From: Luteibacter anthropi
Lineage (GTDB): Bacteria; Pseudomonadota; Gammaproteobacteria; Xanthomonadales; Rhodanobacteraceae
Direction: 5' to 3'
NCBI RefSeq assembly: GCF_011759365.1
Contig: NZ_JAARLZ010000015.1
Location: forward strand, 1-64,000
DNA length: 64,000 nt
The first letter of the stretch is position 1. Every line of letters starts with the position of its first letter. This document shows, one piece after another, positions 57,428 through 64,000 of this stretch. The notes below the pieces were generated by a model. The model searched no databases and was not told the DNA's origin. It saw only the letters and a list, made by a program, of their open reading frames with translations. The position numbers were made by a program, and so were the translations under genes.

Positions 57428-57692
57428 GGCTTCCCCCTTCGGAAGACAAGACGCATTCTAATATAGAAGTGAGAATACTCTCATCACTAATGGCTGGCTC
57501 CGGCGATTGAGGCCTTGCTATACGGTTAGAGCCACGCTTTGAGATGTGGCATTCCGCATGCAATGGGCTCATGGGATGACATCAATGCCAGGTTTTGCGG
57601 AGAATCAATGCGATGTCTGTTCAGGTGGGCATACTTTGCCTAGACTGACATGGGTCTAGGAGGGGCTCGAAATCTTCGGGAGCAAGGCTTGG

Positions 57693-58109
57693 ATGTGGTG
57701 TAAATCTATTTCTGCCGTGTTGCTATTTACCACTATCCTCAATTCCTCGGTGGCTTTGGCTAAACAATCTTCTGCCGATCGCCCAGCCGAGATTGGCCTA
57801 CGCCTTTCTTATCAGGAGTGCATCAACGCTTCTGGCGGAGTAAATCCCGCTATGCGAGATTGCATGAGTGTCGAATTCGCATTTCAGGACGAGCGCCTGA
57901 ACGCCGTATACAAGAAACTCATGGGAACGTTGGTCGCGGAAGAGAAGCAGTTGCTTCGAAATGAGGAGCGGAGTTGGATAAGGCATAAAGATGCTGCCTG
58001 TAGCGCGGGCGACGAACCAGGTCAAACGGACGAGGTCACGGCATATGATTGTGTTGTCATTGAAACGGCCCGGCGTGCGCAGGAACTGGAACACCGGATT
58101 GGGAAGTAA
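57693..58109 (+). CDS. LprI-domain (lysozyme-inhibitor-like) secreted protein
   Basis: A 138-residue exported protein: signal peptide 1-23 (SVALA) and an LprI-type domain with paired cysteines (SYQECINASGG, MRDCMSVEFAFQDERLNAVY, RSWIRHKDAAC). LprI-like proteins can inhibit lysozyme, but many members are uncharacterised. Lower GC than the core genes. The stretch to the left (57428-57692) shows no gene. Confidence 0.82.
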   Translation: MWCKSISAVLLFTTILNSSVALAKQSSADRPAEIGLRLSYQECINASGGVNPAMRDCMSVEFAFQDERLNAVYKKLMGTLVAEEKQLLRNEERSWIRHKDAACSAGDEPGQTDEVTAYDCVVIETARRAQELEHRIGK

Positions 58110-58257
58110 TGGATAAAACTCAGCCATGACAGCCTGGTTGGATATCTGGCCTTTCAAAACTAAGTAGATGCGGTTCCGGCGCCATAGCCTTGAGGATGGA
58201 CTCGCGATATTCCGGCATCAAGATCGCTTGCATTCCAATTCGAGAAGCAGCCGAACC

Positions 58258-59145
58258 TCACTCTCCTTCCAAAACCGGAGTCGTCCTCTCAAGAATCTTC
58301 ATCGACTCCGCGTTCTTCCGCTCCCACTCCTTCATGTCATCGACTTGCTCTGATGTTACGGCATGGATCGATGGGGCATTCTGCCCAGAAGAAATTGCCG
58401 GGATCTGCCGTGCAGCATAGACGACATTTAATTGGGATGGCGTCGAATTGATGGCATGAAGTGCCGGGGAAGCCGTGGTGCTTGGCTGTCGCAAATGCTC
58501 CATGGCCGACGCTTGCTGCTTACGGAGCATTTCCTGTGTGTCCTGACCGAACTTTTGCATGGTGTACTGGTAGTAAAAATAGCCGCCGAGCAGAGGGGCA
58601 AGTGGAATGACCGTCTTCAGAACAAGCTTGGCGATCCACGATTCAGGCTGCGATTTCCTGGGCTGTCGTTTGTGTTGGCGTCCGGCTTGCCTTGCCCATG
58701 AAGGTATGTCGCTTCCGGTGCTGAACGTAGCGTCCTCCAGAGGTAAACCGAGCAGCTTTCTTAGCTGGAGTCCGTCGATAAGTTCAATCGACGACGTGCG
58801 CATAGATGCTTCACGAGCTGCCTTGGTGAATTCCCCGGAAGTGATCAGGATAGCGCCCGTTGCGCCTTGGGTGTGCATTACGCCGATGAGTTCATGCACT
58901 GCGTTGTGAGGAACTTGTAGTGCATTCCAATGCTTGCACTGGACGACAATGTACTGATTGTTGCGGTAGAGCTTCAGGTCAATGCCGCCATCGGTTTGCC
59001 GGCCACCTTGACCGGTGCCGCTATGGTCGACCCGATATCCCTGCCCAACGTAGTGGTTTGCGATCAGGCGCTCGAACGCATCCCAAGATATGCCCGTCAG
59101 CGTATCGGTCCAGCGCTCACCTACCGGTTTTCCGCGTCGGCTCAT
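58258..59145 (-). CDS. Membrane-anchored Mrr-like restriction endonuclease
   Basis: A 295-residue protein. N-terminal Mrr_cat domain: ISWDAFERLIANHYVGQGYR, then catalytic TDGGIDLKL (D56) and VQCKHW (Q69, K71), with TQGATGAILITSGEFTKAA. A basic linker leads to one membrane helix (about 170-192, IAKLVLKTVIPLAPLLGG) and a periplasmic-type coiled tail (MLRKQQASAMEH...). The start is ATG 59145 or GTG 59166. Mrr proteins cut modified DNA; a membrane-tied form may act on incoming DNA. No methylase is nearby. Confidence 0.82.
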   Translation of the reverse strand: MSRRGKPVGERWTDTLTGISWDAFERLIANHYVGQGYRVDHSGTGQGGRQTDGGIDLKLYRNNQYIVVQCKHWNALQVPHNAVHELIGVMHTQGATGAILITSGEFTKAAREASMRTSSIELIDGLQLRKLLGLPLEDATFSTGSDIPSWARQAGRQHKRQPRKSQPESWIAKLVLKTVIPLAPLLGGYFYYQYTMQKFGQDTQEMLRKQQASAMEHLRQPSTTASPALHAINSTPSQLNVVYAARQIPAISSGQNAPSIHAVTSEQVDDMKEWERKNAESMKILERTTPVLEGE

Positions 59146-59373
59146 AGCATGACTTCGTCGCGCCACGTCGCCGTCTGGTTGAATGCTCTATCCATGTTCG
59201 CCCCTGTCCGCCTTCTAAGGCGGCTCGTGTTGAGCCGCCTGTTAAGAATAATGGACGGGATAGTAGTTTGGGATTACGAGATAGCCGGATTTGCCGTAAA
59301 GGCTTAAATGCATCAGCTACTGGTAAGGGCTCTCAGTGGATGCCATTAATGCCGAAGCTTCTCTGCTTTTGGG

Positions 59374-60117
59374 TCAGCTTGCCCGAGCCCACTGCACAGC
59401 ATCTTCCCCGGCTGGGATTAGCATCGCACTCTCCGGCTCATTCACCGCCCGCCACACCGCTTCCGACACATCCTCCAGATATGTAATCGGCCCCGGCTCC
59501 TGGAACCTCGCGAACACCTGTTGCGCAAGCCCCGCATAAGCCTCCGGAATAGCACCATCCATCCGCGTCTGCGCGTTGTCACCAAACCGCGTGTCCGGTG
59601 CCCGGCCAGGCATCACGACACGAACGTGAATACCAAACGGTTCCACTTCCAGGGCCAGCGACTCCGTAAAAGCATTCACCGCCGCTTTGCTCGCCGTATA
59701 AACAGGCAGCAGAAGCAACGGCCGCAGCGTGACGGATGACGTGACATTCACGATGGCGCCTGCCTTACGTTCCCGGAATTGGGGAAGCACGGCCTGCGTC
59801 ATGGCGATGGTGCCGAGGGTATTGGTCTCAAAGACCTCCCGCACCGTTTGCATCGGCATCCCTTCCAGCGCGCCCAGCCAGCCGATGCCGGCATTGTTGA
59901 CGAGGGCGTCGATGGGGCCTGCGGCCTCGATGGCCCGGCGAATGCTTTCTGCATCGGTGACATCGAGTGGCAGGATACGAAGATTGGTCGAATGGGGGAG
60001 CACATCCTCGCGAGGCGTACGCATCGTGGCGATGACCTTCCAGTCGCGTTCGAGAAAGTACCGCGCGATGTCGCGGCCAAAGCCGGACGAACAGCCAGTA
60101 ATAAGGACGGTTTTCAT
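59374..60117 (-). CDS. Short-chain dehydrogenase/reductase
   Basis: A 247-residue classical SDR: NAD(P) motif TGCSSGFG (8-15), NNAG (74-77), Ser127/128 with Y140 and K144 (YTASK). The substrate is unknown. It is divergent from an AraC regulator across a 100-base gap rich in inverted repeats, so control by that regulator is likely. The gap 59146-59373 between it and the Mrr gene shows no gene. Confidence 0.9.
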   Translation of the reverse strand: MKTVLITGCSSGFGRDIARYFLERDWKVIATMRTPREDVLPHSTNLRILPLDVTDAESIRRAIEAAGPIDALVNNAGIGWLGALEGMPMQTVREVFETNTLGTIAMTQAVLPQFRERKAGAIVNVTSSVTLRPLLLLPVYTASKAAVNAFTESLALEVEPFGIHVRVVMPGRAPDTRFGDNAQTRMDGAIPEAYAGLAQQVFARFQEPGPITYLEDVSEAVWRAVNEPESAMLIPAGEDAVQWARAS

Positions 60118-60138
60118 GAGCCACTCCATTAAGTGATC

Positions 60139-60193
60139 GGGACCTGAAAGACGATAGGTCCCGGCCTTCGGACTTGCTACCATTCCAAGTCCG
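60139..60193. promoter_or_regulatory. Two inverted repeats in the SDR/AraC divergent promoter
   Basis: GGGACC (60139-60144) pairs with GGTCCC (60157-60162), and CGGACTTG (60169-60176) pairs exactly with CAAGTCCG (60186-60193). They fill the shared promoter region and are candidate operator sites for the AraC regulator or leader hairpins. Confidence 0.5.
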
Positions 60194-60217
60194 AGTTTCT
60201 TTAGCAGGAGTCCGACC

Positions 60218-61120
60218 GTGACCGATCCCTTGGCCGAAGTCGTCGCGCTGCTCCAGCCGCGTGCCGGCATAACGAAGCGGGTATGCGGGGCAGGGCGCTG
60301 GCGTGTCCGGCGTACGGAGGTGGGGCAGCCGTTCTATGCGGTGATCCTCGAAGGCACCAGCTGGCTGTTCCGCGAAGGCAAGGAACCCACCGTGCTGCGC
60401 GAAGGTGACTTTGTCCTGATTCCGGCGGCGCAGGATTTCACCATGACCAGCTTCGATCCACCTACCGCAGAAGAAGCGGAAGTGCCACCCCTCGTCCTCG
60501 CGCCGGGTGAGATCTGGCTGGGCACGCCCGGCGTGCCACCCGATGTGCGTTCCCTCATTGGCCACTGTTCGTTCGAGTCGGCGGATGCCTCCTTGCTGGT
60601 ATCCCTGATGCCCGAGGTGGTGCTTGTCCGCGATGGCGGCCGCCTTGCGGCGCTGGTCGGGTTGGTCAGGGATGAATTCCGGGCGGAACGTCCCGCGCGT
60701 GATGTGGTGCTGACTCGTTTGCTGGAGGTGTTACTGATCGAGGTGCTGCGATCAACCATGGATGTCACGGCATCCCCGGGTCTGTTGCGAGGGCTTGCCG
60801 ATGTGCGGCTCGCGGCGGCCATTCGTCGGATGCATGAGCGCCCCACGCAGGCGTGGACAGTGGCTCAGCTGGCGAAGGAGGCGGCGCTATCGCGCTCGAC
60901 GTTCTTCGAGCGATTCAACCGTGCGGTGGGCATGGCACCGATGGAGTACCTGCTCGCCTGGCGGATGGCGCTGGCCAAGCACATGCTGGGGAAGAAGGAG
61001 GCCAGCGTGAGTGAGGTGGCGCAGCGGGTGGGGTATGGGTCTGCGAGTACGTTTAGTGTGGCGTTTACGCGGTATGTGGGGGTGGCTCCATCGAAGTACG
61101 TCGTTCAAGTCGTGCCCTGA
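60218..61120 (+). CDS. AraC-family transcriptional regulator
   Basis: A 300-residue regulator with an N-terminal cupin-type AraC ligand domain (VILEGTSWLFREGKEPTVLR, GDFVLIPAAQDF) and two C-terminal helix-turn-helix motifs (WTVAQLAKEAALSRSTFFER and VSEVAQRVGYGSASTFSVAF). GTG start at 60218 with AGGAG 7 bases upstream. Divergent from the SDR gene, its probable target; cupin_6-type members of this family often control a neighbouring oxidoreductase. Confidence 0.9.
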   Translation: MTDPLAEVVALLQPRAGITKRVCGAGRWRVRRTEVGQPFYAVILEGTSWLFREGKEPTVLREGDFVLIPAAQDFTMTSFDPPTAEEAEVPPLVLAPGEIWLGTPGVPPDVRSLIGHCSFESADASLLVSLMPEVVLVRDGGRLAALVGLVRDEFRAERPARDVVLTRLLEVLLIEVLRSTMDVTASPGLLRGLADVRLAAAIRRMHERPTQAWTVAQLAKEAALSRSTFFERFNRAVGMAPMEYLLAWRMALAKHMLGKKEASVSEVAQRVGYGSASTFSVAFTRYVGVAPSKYVVQVVP

Positions 61121-61159
61121 ATAACGCCTCGTGAAACGACTTCATGACCGGCAATTCAT

Positions 61160-62017
61160 CTAGGGAAGGCGTCGGTAAATCACGTCACTGAGACTGTTTA
61201 TCTGACTTTTGGTAGCGGGAGGGTTTTGGAGGACCTGCCCGGCTAAAGGGTGGCTCGCCATGGCTTCCCTGGTGTTAAGTTCGATAGAAGGGTCATCCTT
61301 GAACTTCTGTTTCAAATGGTGATGGGCGCTGTTGGCCAGGATGTCCGCGGCCAGCGTCATGGAGGACTGTTCGCAGCGGATACCTATATCGATATGGGCG
61401 AACCTGACGGAAGCGCTGACGCTCGATAAATCCGATGTCATCACATGCGTGACCCGTTTAGCGGGATCCCTGTCACGCGTTTTCTCCTCATGGACAATGG
61501 GTTCGCCCTTCATGACCTGGATATAGCTTTCAATTTCCTGAAGGAGTCGCTTCCTGACGCCATTGTCGATCGTATCGGTGATGACCTCGATGCACACGCC
61601 TTCCTCGCGGTATGGATGGAGGCATGCAAGTGCTTTGATCATGACGTCACTAAAAAGCTTGGCGTGAAGCAATTCCCCGTCGTTTTTCGCACCACCTCGT
61701 TCCGGATCGAACTCGGATTGATAGAGGCCTTCGACGAAAATCGCCTCATATAGCCAAGGGATGCCTTCTTTTTGAAACGTGTCGATTAACGCCTTCCTCA
61801 ATCTCGCCTGCTCCTCGGGCGGAGCCTCCGTGATGTGTGCCTTCCCATCAAACTCGGCGGATTGGATGGCTTCATCAAGTAATGACTTGTAATGTTCGAA
61901 CCGGTTGGCAGGCAGGAGGAAGCCTGCCATCACCCCCAACTCACCTTCGAATTTTTCCTTGGCTCCGGCATATCCCTTTGCGCCTGACTCGTCGATGATC
62001 AGATAGTGCTTTTGCAT
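61160..62017 (-). CDS. DUF3800 protein
   Basis: A 285-residue protein with the DUF3800 opening HYLIIDESGAKGYAG (Asp of an RNase-H-like fold), central DVMIKALACLHPYREEGVCI and VITDTIDNGV, and the C-terminal SSMTLAADILANSAHHHLKQ. DUF3800 proteins are predicted nuclease-fold enzymes often found on mobile or defence-type islands. GAGGGA precedes the ATG. Convergent with the AraC gene and separated from the HipA gene by an AT-rich promoter gap. Confidence 0.85.
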   Translation of the reverse strand: MQKHYLIIDESGAKGYAGAKEKFEGELGVMAGFLLPANRFEHYKSLLDEAIQSAEFDGKAHITEAPPEEQARLRKALIDTFQKEGIPWLYEAIFVEGLYQSEFDPERGGAKNDGELLHAKLFSDVMIKALACLHPYREEGVCIEVITDTIDNGVRKRLLQEIESYIQVMKGEPIVHEEKTRDRDPAKRVTHVMTSDLSSVSASVRFAHIDIGIRCEQSSMTLAADILANSAHHHLKQKFKDDPSIELNTREAMASHPLAGQVLQNPPATKSQINSLSDVIYRRLP

Positions 62018-62176
62018 ATTCCCTCACGCTGAGTGGTTCAGGCCTTCGTACGTCGCCTGCATGCCCTTGCCGATATCCGGGCAATACGATTGGCGTCAGT
62101 CTAGCGGTCTCGCCCGGTACGTGGGCATGGCGCCACCGAGTCGTGTGGCGCCAGTTCTTGGATAAGTTGCTAGAAG

Positions 62177-62266
62177 TATCTATTCAAATATAAAGCATGC
62201 ATATTCATAACTATTTGAATTAATTGACACTTGACGATGATAATCTATTCAAGTATCTATTCAGGC
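62177..62266 (+). promoter_or_regulatory. AT-rich repeat promoter of the HipA-like gene
   Basis: The motif TATCTATTCA occurs at 62177 and 62254, with ATCTATTCAAGTA at 62243 and an inverted TTTGAAT at 62214. TTGACA (62224) and TTGACG (62231) could be -35 boxes. The last copy abuts the ATG, so binding there would block expression; the winged-helix end of the HipA-like protein is a candidate self-repressor. Confidence 0.5.
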
Positions 62267-63643
62267 ATGGCCTTGCCCACCGACAACCCATCGCCTTTAC
62301 TCGCCCTACTTCAGCGGCACGGACCTTCGTCGGCTCAGCAGCTGGCATCTGCACTCGGTGTCAGCCAACCGACAGTGTCGCGAATGCTCGACTCCGAGGG
62401 GGATCGTGCTATCCGCATTGGAAGGGCTCGCCGTACGCGATATGCCGCTGTGCGCAATGTGCGCGGGCTGGGCACGCACTGGCCCCTGTTTCGCATCGAC
62501 GCCCGGGGGCGTCCACAGGCATTCGGTGAGATGAGGGCCCTTTACGGTGCAGGGGTGCAGGTATCGATAGACAGTACGCCTGACTGGTTTCGGGACGAGT
62601 TCGTCGATGGGGTCTTTCCCGGCGTCCCATGGTTTCTGGACGATCAGCGCCCCCAAGGATTTCTCGGCCGTCTCTTCGCCCAGCGATGGGCGCGTGAGTT
62701 GGGACTTCACGCCGATGTACTCATGTGGGACGACGACGCTGTGCTGACCGCGTTGCTTCTTCAGGGAGGCGACGAGCAAGGTAATTTCGTTCTCGGTGAA
62801 GGTGCGCTTGAGCGCGCGCTCACGGGTTCGCATGATGAAGTGTCCGTATCCGACAGGGACACCCGATATACTGTTCTGGCAGAGAAGGTACTGGCCGGAG
62901 AGTCGGTAGGTTCATCGGCTGCGGGTGAACAACCCAAGTTCACAGCCATGGTGCGAGATGCAGATGGTTCTCCACGTCATGTCATCGTGAAGTTCAGTGA
63001 GTCTGTCGGAAGTTCTCCTGCGGCTAGGCGCTGGGCGGATTTATTGATCTGCGAGCATCTGGCAGATGAGCTTCTGGCAGAGCATGGTGATCACAGTGCG
63101 AAGACGAATCTCGTCTGGTCACAGGATCGCCTGTGCCTTGAAGTAAGTCGATTTGATCGCCTCGGCGCTTATGGACGACGAGGTTGCGTCACCCTTGCTG
63201 CATGGAGCGATGCTCACGATGGTGAGCGGGATGACTGGCCGCGCGCAACGGAACGGATGCGCCGGGCCGGTTGGGTGCAGTTGGAAGATGTCGAGCGTGT
63301 ACGACGTCGCTGGTGGTTCGGGCGAATGATCGGCAACACAGACATGCACTTCGGTAATCTCTCGTTCTTCCTTGACGATTCGCTTCCCATGTCGCTCACG
63401 CCGAGCTACGACATGCTTCCGATGTTGTATCGGCCGGCTAGTAATGGAGCGATTGTCGCCAGGGATTACGCGCCACCGGTGCCGATGCCAGCGGATATGG
63501 CGGTATGGCAAGAGGTTGCAGGCTGGTCCGAATCTTATTGGAGGACCGTTTCCAATCACGCCGAACTAAGTCGTGAAATGCGCGACATAGCCCGGAAAAA
63601 TCGGATTCTGATGAGTCAGGCCCGACAGCGTTTTTCGTCATAG
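62267..63643 (+). CDS. HipA-family kinase with N-terminal winged helix (YjjJ-like)
   Basis: A 458-residue protein. Residues 10-62 form a winged helix-turn-helix (PLLALLQRHGPSSAQQLASA, GVSQPTVSRMLDSEGDRAI). The rest is a HipA-type kinase: SSAAGEQPKF (216-225, the Gly-rich loop with the autophosphorylated Ser of HipA), VIVKFSE, GNTDMHFGN with D359 and N364, and PSYDMLPM with D382. HipA kinases modify tRNA synthetases and cause persistence. E. coli YjjJ has the same fusion. No separate hipB antitoxin gene is seen beside it. Start at 62267 drops twelve upstream in-frame residues with no homology. Confidence 0.88.
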   Translation: MALPTDNPSPLLALLQRHGPSSAQQLASALGVSQPTVSRMLDSEGDRAIRIGRARRTRYAAVRNVRGLGTHWPLFRIDARGRPQAFGEMRALYGAGVQVSIDSTPDWFRDEFVDGVFPGVPWFLDDQRPQGFLGRLFAQRWARELGLHADVLMWDDDAVLTALLLQGGDEQGNFVLGEGALERALTGSHDEVSVSDRDTRYTVLAEKVLAGESVGSSAAGEQPKFTAMVRDADGSPRHVIVKFSESVGSSPAARRWADLLICEHLADELLAEHGDHSAKTNLVWSQDRLCLEVSRFDRLGAYGRRGCVTLAAWSDAHDGERDDWPRATERMRRAGWVQLEDVERVRRRWWFGRMIGNTDMHFGNLSFFLDDSLPMSLTPSYDMLPMLYRPASNGAIVARDYAPPVPMPADMAVWQEVAGWSESYWRTVSNHAELSREMRDIARKNRILMSQARQRFSS

Positions 63644-64000
63644 CATCGCTGGTACCGTGTCTTCGCTGGGCCGTTCCGTTTTTTGCTTCAAGGCAATGGC
63701 TTCATGCAAATACATGTCCATGGCTTCGACGCGCGATCTCATCATCGCAGACATCCAGTTCAAAGCATAAAGAAGCGCCAGGACCAAGCCGGCCAACGTA
63801 TCGACCAGGCCTAATGGCTTTCCCTGCATGTACTGTTCGGCCTGAAGGTAGACGGCGATGAATACAGGAATGATCCCGAGCGTTGCCGTGCTACCGAATA
63901 AGAGTGGGAGCCTTTGATTGAATCGTTCTCGCCGAAAGGTCGCCATGGCGGAATGGCGTTCAAGCGTGTCGATAGGCAGGCTGGCCAGCCAATCGATCAG
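63638..64000 (-). CDS. Hypothetical membrane protein, cut by the window edge
   Basis: The frame is open from its stop at 63638 to the right edge. The nearest ATG is 63946, but sequence upstream of it stays open and looks coding (LIDWLASLPIDTLERHS), so the gene probably starts outside. Two hydrophobic segments (LLFGSTATLGIIPVFIAVYL and LVDTLAGLVLALLYALNWMS) are separated by a short loop, followed by a charged C-terminal tail. Family not recognised. Its last 6 bases overlap the end of the HipA-like gene. Confidence 0.6.
   Translation of the reverse strand: MIDWLASLPIDTLERHSAMATFRRERFNQRLPLLFGSTATLGIIPVFIAVYLQAEQYMQGKPLGLVDTLAGLVLALLYALNWMSAMMRSRVEAMDMYLHEAIALKQKTERPSEDTVPAML

Noticed and set aside
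57428-57692. tRNA or attachment site at the edge of the accessory region
   Set aside because: No cloverleaf or direct repeat with the other junction could be recognised; the right junction is outside the window.

Overview
The window is a high-GC gammaproteobacterial chromosome segment, most likely from the Rhodanobacteraceae (Luteibacter/Dyella type) of the Xanthomonadales. This is inferred from the gene order of the cell-shape cluster, the split vitamin-B12-dependent ribonucleotide reductase, the E3 with its own lipoyl domain, and the very abundant TGTAGGAGCGCGCC... REP palindromes with a matching RAYT gene. Species cannot be fixed from the sequence alone.

Layout. 1-450: 3' end of a 5S rRNA gene, two intrinsic terminators and REP repeats. 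0.45-8.2 kb: a secreted DUF4879-like protein, then glycerol use (glpR, glpD, glpF, glpK) interrupted by a minus-strand metallo-hydrolase/LysR pair. 8.2-9.4 kb: a six-copy 25-bp tandem repeat and a PfkB-family kinase. 9.7-21.3 kb: a long rod-shape, peptidoglycan and lipoate cluster (mreB-mreC-mreD-mrdA-rodA-mltB-rlpA-dacA-ybeD-lipB-lipA). 21.3-30.3 kb: prc protease, a pseudouridine synthase, a RIO kinase, an MscS channel and the E2 and E3 of pyruvate dehydrogenase. 30.3-32.7 kb: REP/BIME clusters, the RAYT gene and an APC permease. 32.7-40.3 kb: a secreted glycosidase, small membrane proteins, purC, a cytochrome c, djlA, rpe, a Sel1-like protein and a 37-residue membrane protein. 40.5-52.1 kb: a two-component system, trpE, a secreted UbiC-like protein, small hypotheticals, an M17 aminopeptidase, a HAD phosphatase, a PstS-LysM fusion and a DegP/DegQ protease. 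52.2-56.6 kb: NrdR boxes, nrdJa, a histone-H1-like gene and nrdJb. 56.6-64 kb: an AT-richer, REP-free accessory region with a frameshifted DUF3427-like/HNH endonuclease, an LprI protein, a membrane Mrr-like nuclease, an SDR/AraC pair, a DUF3800 protein, a HipA/YjjJ-type kinase with a fused winged helix, and a membrane protein running off the right edge.

The most unusual feature is how the REP family is woven into genes. Five genes take their TAG stop from the TGTAGGAG end of a REP. In rlpA and nrdJb a REP is read through as protein. The RAYT that probably mobilises these repeats is itself flanked by REP pairs and ends inside one. Other points are a homopolymer frameshift in the HNH nuclease, a perfect inverted repeat in the mreB leader, and an H1-like gene between the two halves of the class II reductase.
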